From: Solicoccozyma terricola
Taxonomy: Eukaryota > Basidiomycota > Tremellomycetes > Filobasidiales > Piskurozymaceae
Length of the DNA stretch: 64,000 nt
Reading direction: 5' to 3'
Assembly (NCBI GenBank): GCA_001600875.1
Contig: BCLD01000006.1
Span: 120,962-184,961, forward strand
In this document: positions 10,579 to 21,852 of the stretch, one piece after another
Layout: every line of letters begins with the position of its first letter
Position numbering within the stretch: the first letter of the stretch is position 1
The notes under the pieces: model-generated
Database searches by the model: none
What the model was told of the DNA's origin: nothing
Seen by the model: only the letters and a program-made list of their open reading frames with translations
Made by a program: the position numbers and the translations under genes

Positions 10579-12708
10579 ATGTCTGCACCACCATCAGAAC
10601 CACCAGCCGGTCCCTCGACCACTACCCCGGTAGAAAAACCAACCACCAGCGATGCCACTCCCTCCGTACCAGCCGACACAGACGGGGACATCAAGATGGA
10701 TGAGAAACCTGAAGAGGTCAATCCGTACGCTGATATCCCCGAGCATGTGATGTCGAGTGATGTGGAGACTATCAAGCTACAAGCAAGGCTGATAGAAAAC
10801 GAAGTGAAGGTATACATCTGATGCTGGGTCAATTACACCATGCGGAGTGAAGCGTCTGACGAATTATGGTTATCGTCTTCCTTTCTCAGATGATGCGTCA
10901 AGAACACCTCCGTCTGTCTCATGAGCGCAATCAGATGGATGAGAAAATCAAAGAAAACGCCGCAAAGATCAAGCAGAATAAGGTGCTACCATACTTGGTC
11001 GGAAACGTAGTCGAGGTAAGTCGGCGTCAAACAAGGAATCCCTCTCCACTAACAGCTGATAATCCTTCTTGGCTGACCGTAATCAGCTTCTTGACATTGA
11101 TGACGAAGGCGAGGAGGATGGAGCGGTTAAGAATGAAACCAATGTGAAGAAAGGGAAGTGCGCCGTTATCAAGACGAGTTCGAGGCAGGTGAGTCTGGCC
11201 ACGCTAATGAAGGGTTTGTAATAAACTGATGTCGTTTCTCCACCTCATCAGACCGTCTTCCTCCCAATGATAGGACTCGTACCCGCTGAAAAACTCAAGC
11301 CAGGAGATCTGATCGGCGTGAACAAGGATTCGTATCTCATTTTAGATACTTTACCGGCCGGTTTGTCAATCATTTTCATTTTACCCACGACCATGATACT
11401 GATGACTGCTCTCTCATCTCCTTTGCATCAGAATACGACTCACGAGTCAAGGCCATGGAGGTTGATGAGAAACCGACCGATACGTACACCGATATTGGTG
11501 GTCTGGATAAGCAGATTGAGGAGTTGGTGGAAGCAATGTAAGCCGAGCGAACCTCCGCTGTCCACGCATCGGTGTTTCTAACCATAGCATTCCCATCGCA
11601 GTGTACTTCCCATGCAGCAGGCGGATAAATTTAAGGCGCTGGGTATCAGGCCGCCAAAGGGTTGTTTGATGTATGGACCGCCGGGTGAGATCTGGTTGAA
11701 TTTGACTATGAAGGTGATAACTGGAGCTTATGCGTTCTTGATTCGCTTTGAACAGGGACTGGAAAGACCTTGTTGGCTAGGGCGTGTGCGTCACAGACGA
11801 ATGCCTGTTACCTCAAGCTAGCAGGGCCATCATTGGTGCAGGTGAGCGAGGCTATGAGTTGTTCACCAACCGCGCTGGAACCTGAGACTTCGTCATTTTG
11901 CAGATGTTCATCGGTGATGGTGCCAAGCTCGTGCGCGACGCCTTCGAACTGGCGAAAGAGAAAGCGCCATCAATCATCTTCATCGACGAGTTGGACGCAA
12001 TCGGTACGAAGCGATTCGATTCGGATAAAAGCGGAGATAGGGAGGTTCAGAGGACCATGTTGGAATTGTTGAATCAGTTGGATGGGTTCTCGAGTGATGA
12101 GAGGATCAAGGTAACTTAGACTGTGTTCCAAGTATCAAGGCCGGTACTGATGGCCTTTCCTTCAATCCACCAGGTTATTGCCGCAACCAACCGAATCGAC
12201 ATTCTTGACCCTGCACTCCTTCGTTCCGGCCGTCTAGATCGCAAGATCGAGTTTCCTTTACCCAACGAGGAGGCCAGAGCGAGGATCATGCAGATTCACG
12301 CGAGGAAGATGAACGTTAATCCGCGTGTCAATTTCGAGGAGTTGGCAAGGAGTACGGACGAGTTCAATGGGTGCGTGTGCAAGAAGAGGCCCACAAGTCC
12401 GGTGCTGACTGACGGAACAACTTCCGAACAGTGCTCAACTGAAGGCGGTATGCGTCGAGGCCGGTATGATTGCATTGCGAGAGGGAGCCAAGGAATTGAA
12501 TCACGAGCACTTCCATGGGTGAGTGATGGGCAGTGGCGACAGCACATTAATTACAAGATCAATTGAAACCTTGCTATCGTCTCAGCGGTATCCTGGAGGT
12601 TCAAGCAAAGAAGAAGAATGACCACTTCGTGAGTTCCACACTTTGCTTGACTGCAAGAACCATCGAGCTAACCATCTCTTTGCCTCGCCCAATCAGTACT
12701 TTGCATAA
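10579..12708 (+). CDS. RPT5: 26S proteasome regulatory ATPase Rpt5
   Basis: This AAA+ subunit of the 19S base unfolds substrates and opens the 20S gate. After an acidic Pro/Thr-rich N-terminus come a coiled coil ([17 protein letters not shown]), the OB domain, and an AAA domain. Its Walker [14 protein letters not shown] is split by an intron at about 11685-11756. Walker B is [14 protein letters not shown], the second region of homology is [21 protein letters not shown], and the C-domain includes NHEHFHGGILEVQ. About ten introns occur. The last intron, 12629-12696, leaves a terminal exon of nine coding bases plus the stop, encoding YFA. Rpt5 tails normally end in an HbYX motif (FYA in yeast, YYA in human) that docks into the 20S ring. 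Here the penultimate residue reads Phe. The rest is a clear Rpt5, not another Rpt. Confidence 0.95.
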
Positions 12709-12877
12709 GTTTAGAAGGGGGAATTGCGTGACGACCAGATGGAGAACGCCACGAACGACGACTTCTCGACGCTATCTTTGTATTACCTAGATCCCGTTCC
12801 ATGTCAATCGTGGATGAAGCTGCTGCAATGTGGGAGAATGTCACGTGACTGAGCGAAGAAGTGGACTTCGCGAGCTT

Positions 12878-13328
12878 ATGATGAAACCTCGGAAATCCAT
12901 TCTGCAAAACATCAACGAGCAACTAACATCCGTCATGGACGCATCTGGTCTTCCCATGGCATTTGGCTCGTCCAACAACCGCAACACTGCAACACCGCGG
13001 CAGCAACCGCAACCTCAAGGCGGCAACGCCATGCGAGGAAGGGGAGGAGGTGGTCGTGGTGATGGGAGAGGACGAGGAGGACAAGGAGTTCGAGGTTCGC
13101 GTGGAGGAGGATTTGGAGGTGCAAGGGGAGGACATTTCGACGGCGGTCCAGCGGCGAAGGTGAGTGTCGAAGGAGTGCAGTGACGAATCGGGAGTTCTTT
13201 GGCTGATAGGTGTTTATTTGCAGAGGCCTCGCTTCAATGGTGAAGGCTCAGCTGATAGTCGTGCAGCTCAAGGCTACTACAAGGAGTCATTCTTCGAAGA
13301 TCCCTGGAGGCACTTGATATCAAGTTGA
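12878..13328 (+). CDS. Small RGG-box protein with C-terminal EDPW motif
   Basis: I chose the paired ATG at 12878/12881 (MMKPRKSILQNINEQL); the same frame is open further upstream to 12830 but only from a GTG. One intron at about 13160-13223 is removed. The order is a short helical N-terminus, a Gln/Asn-rich linker, then an RGG domain of about 45 residues built of GRGGGGRGDGRGRGGQG-like repeats, a classic arginine-methylated RNA-binding region. The end is GYYKESFFEDPWRHL. A similar Y-x-x-S-x-x-EDPW ending is known to me from the human protein MPLKIP/TTDN1, but I cannot test the relation. It starts only 170 bp after RPT5 on the same strand. The function is unknown; an RNA-associated role is inferred from the RGG box. 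Confidence 0.65.
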
Positions 13329-14025
13329 GCTGAACGACGGTCGGAACCGAGCTAGGAGGACGGATTCTCCTTCGCTCATGGCGACTCCTCCCGAGGAACA
13401 TTCGAAGCCCTTTCCAGCAGCGACACAACACAACTCGGGCCTGGCTGAACCAGGACCGATACGACTACAATCTTCACACAGCAATTTTCCCTCTAGCCAT
13501 CGACCTATAGACGATGACAGCATGCTCACGCGCAATTAGTACGGTGTACTGATCGCTGTTAAATCAAGACTGAGGAGCCAGACAAGTTGGCATTCAAGAG
13601 AATCAACCGTTTTCATCTCGCCCACCAGTTCGTGAGGAACAACTTTCACAATCAAAGCACCATCACTGGCAACACCTTGGAAGCAGGTCTTCGTCTGGCA
13701 TCCGGCTTCGCACAATGATTTTGACGGCACGGCGCGGGGTCGAGTTGTTAATAGGGAAGAAGATTTGAAGTACCATACATTGCCGTTCATCAGTTAGAAC
13801 GGTCGATCGTTAGCACATGGAACCATTTCGTTGATTATCAAATGCCAAGGAACATTCGCAGACAATCGTTCTGCGCTTTGTGAGCCTCTCAGTAATGATC
13901 CTTGTCCTTTCCTGTCTAGGATCCTCGCGCTTGAGCTGCCCCATGACTTGCCATTAGACCCCGCCGCAACAAATGGCCAACCCTAAAACAACATGCTCGT
14001 TGACCGTACCTCGAAGTTCTAAGTG
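13329..14025. other. Intergenic, convergent
   Basis: This 0.7-kb spacer lies between the stops of the RGG-box gene and TBCE. A minus-strand frame at 13536-13790 has no recognisable motif and I take it as chance. I found no repeats, RNA genes or mobile element remains. Confidence 0.5.
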
Positions 14026-16092
14026 TCAGTCTATCCCAACATTGATTAAATCGCCCCCCTCCAACCCCAGCCCGTCCAGGGTCTGCCTATCGTCCTGAAA
14101 GTCCAACTCTCGTCTATGAACGTCCTCACTTAGCGACCCCACACTCAGGCCCAATTCCGCGTTCGTAGGTAGGCCCAGTTTCCTCGCTATCTTAGTCCGA
14201 AGGAGTCGTACAGGCGAGGACGGGAGCAGGGAGAGGGTGAATGATGGCATGCTCAGACTCTCATCGGGGACGATCACAAGATCTGTGGGTATAGCAGGAC
14301 GTTTGGTCAAGACCACTTTCCCGTGGGCATATCGAAATGCGCAACCACTTACCGATCATTCGACTTCGAAGCGCACCTGGGCCCTTCGAGATGGTTATGG
14401 GTGTTGGGGTCCCGTCATAGGCTACAAATTGCGCGAGAAATGAGTCGGAGTTCAAAACACATCAGAAATATCCTTAGACTGACCGCCACACAGGTGTTCC
14501 CAGCGCTTCGTGTGGTGTTTCGCATCCCTGTGCGCCATCCTCGATATGTAGTATCTCTCCGCGTCTGCCCGTTCCTTTTTTGACACCTGTAGTAGCAAGG
14601 TTAGCGTGACCAGAGGGTATCACCCACCCAAACTCCACTAACAGTTGATCCATTTAGCTCCTCTAGCCCCTCTAAGCAGGCGATGACTAGCGCTCTATCC
14701 TCTCTCTCGCCGAATGCTAAGGATCCCTCGCGCGGCATGTCTCCCAAAGACATTCGCAGATTCGTCAACGATGTACCTAGCCAGCTATTTAGGTTCTCAA
14801 GGGAAAGGTATGATTTCAGAGAGCACTGCTGGATGACGAGTGAATGGAGGTTTCTGAATGATGATGGTGCTGTTGTTGATGAAGGTATTGATGTTAATGG
14901 ATTCCGGGAGAGGTTGATAGTCTCCAGTCTAAGTTTGCGACAAGACTCATCAAAAACCTGTTTGAATGCAGTGCCCGGAATCCACTCACGATTCCATTCT
15001 ACCAAATGCGTTGACTACGTCTTCCCACATTGTAATTCCGCAACTTGAGACATCTAGATATTTTAGTCCGGACCAAGCATCTCCTCCTGAGGAGGTCGAT
15101 AGAGTCGATAATGACAGAGGATTCTCAGCTACATCGAGGGCGTGAAGATTGGGAAATAGAGGTGACAGGGTGAGAATCTGGTATGGATACGTTCAACATC
15201 AACAAACACCGACGAGTTGATTGCTCCATTATCAGCTCACCTTTGACCAGGACAGCAAGCTGCTCGTTAGATGTAGTTGTTCTAAATGAGTAAACGCATT
15301 GCTTTGCAACAACGCGGAGACGTCGGGTGAATTTATGCGAGAGTGGCTGAGGATGAGGAAGAGTGATAGATATTCGTGTTAGTTGCCTGTTGAGTATACT
15401 TCGCAGTTACGCACCTGATTACTAGGACCGTCAGGGCAGGCATGGATGAGCATATTTCGGCGAGATCTTCCCAGGTGGCAATGAGATTATAGGAGATGTC
15501 GAGAATTCGAAGTGCTATGAAAGCCAAACAATGTCAAATGTCAAAGTATTACTTTGGATGCAATAGGCTCACATTCAAGAGTTATATCGTCCGGTGCTCT
15601 ACCTAATTCAGACACCCATCTTCGCTCCAGCCCAATCTCTTTCAACCGTTTCAAATCAGCCAAACCAAGCTTAATTCTTCCCAGTCTGGGCATCTCAACT
15701 TTGATAGCTCCATTTGAGCTTCCTAGAGTTAGGAGCTGTCCATCTTGCTCTTCTTCGGGTAAATATCGATCCAATATGGCATCCCATAACTTTGGCCCTG
15801 GTCTCAGCAGCTCTTTCTCTTTCCCCTTCAGGGAGCGTGCATCCGGTACCTTGATAAAACTACCAGCTCCCTCCTGTTCCGTCTCAAAGTATTGTATACC
15901 TTGATGAGTTCCGCTATGCTTCCCACGAGATGGATTATCCCATTCGACGCCGAGCCATGTTGCAGACTCGTCCGATGTCGATGGGAGGTGTCCGATAAAG
16001 CGGAGCGTACATGGCTCCAATGAAGCGACGTGAAGGTATCGACGACCTATGCGGAGTTGTTGAATCTGGGTCGCTGTTAATTTCTGGGACAT
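14026..16092 (-). CDS. PAC2: Tubulin-folding cofactor E (TBCE / Pac2)
   Basis: Cofactor E binds alpha-tubulin and, with cofactors C and D, releases assembly-competent tubulin dimers. The protein starts MSQKLTATQIQQLRIG at 16092 and has an N-terminal CAP-Gly domain (RFIGHLPS, ATWLGVEWDNPSRGKHSGTH, GAGSFIKVP), which binds the tubulin C-terminal EEY tail. Leucine-rich repeats follow in the exons at about 15541-14601 (ALRILDISYNLI, NLHSLVIQQCSLKSY, LETINLSRNPLTSIP). A C-terminal ubiquitin-like domain is encoded at 14026-14316 (SSPVRLLRTKIARKLGLP, ending GLGLEGGDLINVGID). This domain order, CAP-Gly then LRR then UBL, is diagnostic of TBCE. Several introns separate the LRR exons. Length, about 550 residues, fits the family. 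Confidence 0.92.
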
Positions 16093-17798
16093 GATATTAG
16101 CCAGTGGAGAGAACGATGAGACTGCGAGCTTTCAGGAGCAGTTGTTGGGTTGTGGGACGTCATATTATCCGCGGTGCTCAGTTTTGAAAAGGTTGATGGT
16201 GACTAACCGATAGCAGTTCGCAGCGGATCGTGGCAGGTCATTAACAAGTGTCTGGTGCTTGAAGATGCTACGCTCAAATTATATGCCGGTGGGGTGACAA
16301 CAACATGTACGTCTTTACAGACGTGGCAGTGATATGATATCAAGAGTCCTTTTCGTTGCCGACGCCCGCGATGGAGGCCAGGGTTCGGCTGTTCTGCCGA
16401 TGCACCTACCCCTGCGTTTCATGCGAAAAAAAAAAAACTGCGAGGCGGAGATCGATGCTTAAAAAGCGACGCATATAAGGGAGTCCAAAAGGAAATTTCC
16501 TCCAGGTTCATCCGTCATGTGGATCTCTTATTTTATCTATCCGAATCTCAACACAATATCCAACAAAGTTCAAAGCCGACCGATCTCTGTGATGAGTGAC
16601 TTAGAAGTCTGCATAGAAGACTGCATCCACGTCGGTGGCGTCGATGTTAATGGTTCTCCACGTTCAACCGACGACCCTGAAACAATGAATCCTTCCGATG
16701 CAACCGATGACCACGAAATGATGACGATTTTCAAAGAAAGATGTAGTTGCTGTCCTGCGCCAGAAGCCGACATGGGTGAGTAGTTCAGATAGTTCTCCAG
16801 GTTCGACCGATGACCCTGAAACAATGAATCCTTCCGATGCAACCGATTACCACGAAATGATGACGATTCCAAAGGATGTGGTTGCTGTCCTGCACTAGAA
16901 GCCGAGATGGGTTGCGATGATCCCTCAGTGGAGACAAATGAGACTGTCCCTACTGGGGGCGAAGGAAACGGCAACGCAAGTAAGTGGGCTCAATAAGTCG
17001 GTTGACGATCACAACGACGTTTCGTGGTCCTGATCCCTGTCTCCCGCACCTCAAAAGGCATCATCTCAGTTTCGAAACAATCAGGTTAAGTGATCACTGG
17101 TATCATTGACTCCAGGTGGAATGATGACAAGGACCGCCTTGATTACCTGGTGGGATGGGTTGATAGTCAGGCTGGGAACCAGCATCAGGTTTTTTTTTCC
17201 AACCTTCCATCTGCATATTTGTCACTCGACCAACTATCAATATTCCATACTCACTTTGTGCCAAATCTACTTTTCTCCTCTATTTCATTCCAGTCTCGCA
17301 AGGGAAATAAGCGCCTGTTCTCCACCGCCCAATGGGCGAAAGGCGGTTTTAAAAGCCGGCATCTATAGCAAAACGACAGGAAGGTAGTTGCCTGTATGGG
17401 GGAATCCAGAGTGGAGATGATATGAAATGCCTTGATTATGCTGTGACGGTTTGGTAAAACATGGATTCTCTAGACATCTATTATCATTCCACTTGTTGGC
17501 GACACAGTTGGTGAATCAGATTCCGCGCCGTGGGATCCAGCCGGGGTGAATCGAGATTTGGCCGTTATCTGGGATGATGGAATTGTATGAGTTGCAGTAA
17601 GTTCTCACTTAACAAGCAGTACGATCAGCGACAGTGGTAGGACATTCCAGGGACAACCTCCAAGTAGAGCAACAACAGCATCTAACAAACTACAGCTTAG
17701 CAACTGTGGTCCTGGCTTCAAAAGCGAACTTCAGCGACTTCTAATCAACAACAGTATCCGCCAAGAATTCCAATACAAGTACCGTCGAGCTAACAAAC
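16093..17798. promoter_or_regulatory. Long divergent intergenic region, TBCE and the UBA gene
   Basis: At 1.7 kb this is the longest gene-poor stretch in the window. It holds an 11-12-base A run near 16425-16436, a 139-bp tandem duplication (16652-16912) and short open frames, the longest on the plus strand 16517-16783 (88 residues, Asp/Met/Cys-rich, part of the duplication). The two repeat copies are not in one frame, which argues against coding. The region must include both divergent promoters. Confidence 0.5.
16652..16912 (+). repeat. 139-bp imperfect tandem duplication
   Basis: The block starting GGTTCTCCACG at 16652 recurs from 16791 at a 139-base offset. Landmarks such as CCCTGAAACAATGAATCC recur at the same spacing, and the offset shrinks to 135 by the GTTGCTGTCCTG element (16746 and 16881), so one copy has lost four bases. 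The copies differ at several sites, so the duplication is not very recent or not artefactual. No match to a known transposon is evident to me. Confidence 0.85.
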
Positions 17799-18205
17799 AT
17801 GTCCCGACCAAACTCAATGTTCGGTTCTTCACCTACCCCGACGAACAGTGTGCTCCCTTCCAATGCATCTCCATCGAGCGCGAATGTACCTCCAGAGTTG
17901 ATTGAGAGACTGACACAGTTGGGGATATCAGCGAAGACGGCTAGGTATGCTTTAGCTGTGAGTTTTTGGTTCGGACACAGGGTGGACTGGGATCCATGCG
18001 CAAGACACTATGGGAGTACTGCGAGGTGAAGGTTGACAAACGTGTGTGAGACTGATGATTGCGTTGTGTCCTACCCCAATCCATTGTTTGCATGATATGA
18101 TATCGGACAATGGTTGAACAACCGGAATAGAGGAACAACAATCAAGTGGACGTGGCTGCGGAGTTTGGTGAGTGGAGTGTACTGTGGATGGCTGCGATGA
18201 GATGA
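17799..18205 (+). CDS. Small UBA-domain protein
   Basis: The first exon (17799-17957) encodes MSRPNSMFGSSPTPTNS and then PPELIERLTQLGISAKTARY. A 173-nt intron (17958-18130) ends TAG, and the second exon begins in phase with RNNNQVDVAAEF. Joined, these form a ubiquitin-associated fold: helix 1 with the QLGIS loop in place of MGF, then the AL..NNN.VD.AAE helix. Read through to the TGA at 18203-18205 it gives about 77 residues. A further intron beginning GTGAGTGG at about 18167 could instead join it to later exons, possibly the next gene at 18380, which would make it the N-terminus of that protein. UBA domains bind ubiquitin; no partner is suggested by the context. Confidence 0.45.
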
Positions 18206-18236
18206 TATGAGATGATATGAGATGCTATGAGATGGT
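18194..18236 (+). repeat. GATGATATGA-type microsatellite
   Basis: Imperfect tandem units of GATATGA / GATGCTATGA form a short purine-rich repeat at the end of the small UBA gene or in its next intron. It is probably slippage-derived. Confidence 0.7.
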
Positions 18237-18379
18237 CGGGGTGGAGGAGTGATCGACGGGTGACTCGGAGTAAATATTGCCGCTGACACCCCTTCCTTTG
18301 GATTTGTCGCATCGTCCATGTCATCCGTCCGTACCATCCTCAACAACAACTCCACTCCAACCTCGATCCATCACCCTAC

Positions 18380-21300
18380 ATGGCACCATTCACTCGCTCT
18401 GTATCACTCCCCACCAACCCCGCATCCAACTGGACCTCGTCGTTACGCCGCAAAGTCTTCTCGGGGAAAGCGGATCGCGATGAGGTGAGCTCACCGTCCC
18501 GTTCCTCTCCCTCAAAGACACACACTGACTTGATACTCCCGCTACCCTAGGTGAGTGAGACCGGTTCCACGTCTAGTAGTGTAGGATTCAGCAACGCGAG
18601 GAGAAGCGGATCGGAGGAAGGTTTGAAAACAAGGACTTCCGAAGAATCGGGGTTGACGTCGAGCATGTCGCTCGTTGCAAGACTTTCTGGGAGGGGTAAA
18701 GGAAAAGTGGAAGAGGGTGCCGTTACGACTGGAGTTGGATCTACTAGCGATGATTCATCGACTACGGACTCGAGACCAACACCACCTATCAAGCCAACCT
18801 CTCCACAACAATCAAACACCACACCTATCTCACCCGGCAATATATCATCACCGACCACATCACCTCGTCTATCACCCGGTCGCTCTCCGGAAAACTCCTA
18901 CGCAGGTCGAAAGGTTTCTTCGTCGCTCCCAATGATACCAGAACATAAAACTCTTGGTGTTCAGATGAAGATCGGTTTGGCGAGAGAGGTTTCCGTTTTA
19001 GATCTTAGTGGAATGTCTGAGAAAGAGGAGAGGAAAGAAGAGGGAGGGAGTGCCACCGTCTGTCCGGCTCGTCAAAAGAACACAAACAAAAAGACACCGT
19101 CGAGGCGAATGGCGCACCGGTTGATCCCGGTTTTGAATCGACGTTGAATGTTGTCGACAACCGAATGGAGACACCCACCAATGGAAACATGATTTCAGCT
19201 GGTTCGAGAAACTCGTCATTCGTTACCTTTGAGTCTACTATGACGCCTGTTCGATCACCCTCCGTGTCCACCTCACCATCACCACACCAATCGCTACTTC
19301 CTGATGAAGGAGATGCAGAGGATGATGGAGAACCGCGACGGCGTACATCGTTGGCAACCAAGGGGAAGGATAAGGTCACCGCTGGTATCAGGAAAATCAA
19401 ACATTTCACCCAGTCGCAGAAGGAACGACATCATCCTGCATCGTATGAAAGACGCGGACCGACGACGAGGGAAGGGGGAATTGATATGCAACGAGAGCAA
19501 GAGGATTCGAATGGGCTCGATAGACGTGGAAGGTCTTCTATTACTCGAGGTTTGTTTACTGATGTTGTTTTTACTTCTCCCATTCCCGCCATTCTACTTC
19601 CTGAAACGACCGACGATCACGTCTTTCCGACTTTCAACTCGACCGATGACTCGTATGGTGATCACGATCAGGCGTCGGATTTGATTCTCGCTGCTATGGA
19701 TAGATCCAGACGAACCAGCAAAGACAAGAAGTCCTCGACATATTCTAGTGCTTCAGGTAGTACAGGTAGCGCTCTAGCTATGTTGGGTCGTAAAGCAGCC
19801 TCTATCGCGAATCCAATATCGGCTCAAGCGGGGCATTCCAATATGATTCAGCCATCTCAACCCGTTGGGACCCAAGCCCAGGCTCCGCCGGCAATCACTG
19901 TGTCAGGAGTAGCTACCCCCCCTACAGCCAACACCCCAACAGTTGCTAAAGCACCAGATACTAGCAACATCATGTTCTTCGGCTCTAGGGGAAGATCAGG
20001 CGGTAGTACCGAGAAATCACCAAAGAGCTCAAAGGTCACCAAGACGAGTAAGACTCGAAGCATATCACCGTTTTTCCGAACGAGGAGACGCTCAAGCTTG
20101 TCTGCTGCAAGTATCAGTCGTCGCAGAGATTCTTCGCCACCGGTTGGCGCCCTGAGTGACCACGGTGGCGAGAGTGACGCAGATACCAAATTCCAACCTC
20201 GAGGTAGTAACTTCACGCAAGGGAAGCGTGGGGATATGTCGGATGACGAAGATGACGACGACGAGGAGGAGGAAGACCCAGAGACCGAGACTGATTACGA
20301 CGAGGATGCCCTGTCTCGTGAGGTTATAGGGGAGGATGGATGGATTGAAGATGTCTTCGATGAGGAGACGGAGAAGAACACCGAAGCTAATGCCGTGTAC
20401 TTTGAAGGTGACGCTGGAGGTCTTGGAGGCGGTGGTACGGGTACCGGTGACGGTAACAGTATAGGGGACAGTTTCGGAGAGGAGGTTGAGCAGGATGTTT
20501 TGGGAGAGGGTGAGCTACTGCACGTTCCGCAGTGTTTGAGTGCACCTTATTGATCTGATCGACTGCTCCTCCAGGTCCCAATGTGATTCAACCTCCCGAA
20601 CCGCTCTTCCCTCAACCATCCGCCATGACGAGACGTCCGCCTACTCCTTCTGTAGATGGATCCTTCCCTAAGCGCCGTAAATCGCTCCGAAATGAGTCTC
20701 TCGAACTGGTCGTATCGCGCCCAGAATTTGGTCGCAATCGTTGCACCATCACGCTTACTCACGGAGACCCAGACGAAGCGCTCGAGAAACTTGGCAAGCG
20801 TAGCAGAAGCTATGTTGTGCTCAGTGATCTCAGTGAGGAGAGTGGATATGCTATCGAGTGGGCCATCGGTGAGTTGATCGATATTGAAAAATTTGGCATT
20901 TCTCATCGAATTTGGTCTGGTGCAGGTACCGTGGCTCGAGATGGAGATGAGCTGTTCGTGACAACTGTGATGGAAACCGATTCGAAGGGTGTGTATTGCC
21001 TAACCCATCGTTGTATTTGAGTTCCTAGCTGACTGCATGGATTCTTTCACGCAGTCGATCCAAAGAACCCTGGTGACATGGATCGAGCGACGAAGCTGCG
21101 AATTCAGAAGGAGCGCCAGACCCAAGCTCTGCTGCTGGTGAAACAGGTTACGGGATTGCTCCAGCGAACGCGCCTAAACATTTCCGTGACATGCCAAGCG
21201 ATCCACTCGAAAAACGCCAGACATATGATGCTCGGTTGGTCGCGCTTCCCGATGCCAGCGGGAATTCGCGTAGGCTGACCACCCCCATTTTGCCAGACTT

Positions 21301-21761
21301 GATCGACTATCTAGAGCCCACCATGGTTATCGTTGGTTCTCGTGGACTCGGCAAGCTGAAGGGGTGAGCTCATTCTGTAAAAGTCGCCGTCAGTATAGCT
21401 GAATGGATGATACCCGCTCGCAGTATACTTCTGGGGTCCAACTCTCATTACCTCGTCCAGAAGAGCAGTGTACCCGTCATGGTGAGCAAATGATGCAGTC
21501 TCCTTTGTTTCTATTGGCTAATTATCTGCACTGCAACGCTAGGTGGCACGTCGACGTCTCAAGCGCCCTCTCCGCAAGACCGATCCAGCGCTACTCCGCC
21601 ACGCACCTCGTGTCTCACTCGCTAGTGCCAGCATCGAAAAGACGGCATCCAGCAAGCAGGAAGACGATGTCATCGATGCGGAAGACGTTGATGGAGACGA
21701 CGCCCCAAAGGAAGACGTTAATGGAGACAACGCTCCAAAAGAAACTGAGAAAACGACGTGA
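18380..21761 (+). CDS. Universal stress protein (UspA) domain with long disordered N-terminal region
   Basis: The ATG at 18380 opens MAPFTRSVSLPTNPASNW, followed by some 690 residues rich in Ser/Thr/Pro with an acidic DDEDDDDEEEEDPETETD block at about 20240-20300. The C-terminal third is a Usp domain: RSYVVLSDLSEESGYAIEWAIG, then VARDGDELFVTTVM, then LDLIDYLEPTMVIVGSRGLG and GILLGSNSHYLVQKSSVPVM. The last two contain the G-2x-G-9x-G-S ATP-binding pattern of Usp proteins. Fungi carry such proteins, but with shorter extensions. Introns of the domain lie at about 20510-20575, 20869-20925, 20987-21056, 21234-21296, 21365-21421 and 21480-21541. Between about 19020 and 19105 the frame changes: either a weak intron (GTCTGT...CGAG, 19058-19104) or an indel. 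The stop is 91 bp from the convergent BMS1 end. Confidence 0.8.
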
Positions 21762-21852
21762 TTTGTTTGAAGAGCTTCAGGTTGATTGGCCGGCAGGGAT
21801 GATTCATTGTATAACTCATAAGTCAGCTATAACATACAACTCCTGTCCATTC

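Noticed and set aside
16517..16783. An 88-residue frame with two Cys near its end (CSCCPAPEAD)
   Set aside because: It overlaps the 139-bp duplication, and the second copy is in another frame, so there is no sign of selection on protein.
19304..19684. A 126-residue alternative frame with a hydrophobic stretch
   Set aside because: It is out of frame within the Usp gene, whose own frame gives the continuous disordered protein reaching the Usp domain.
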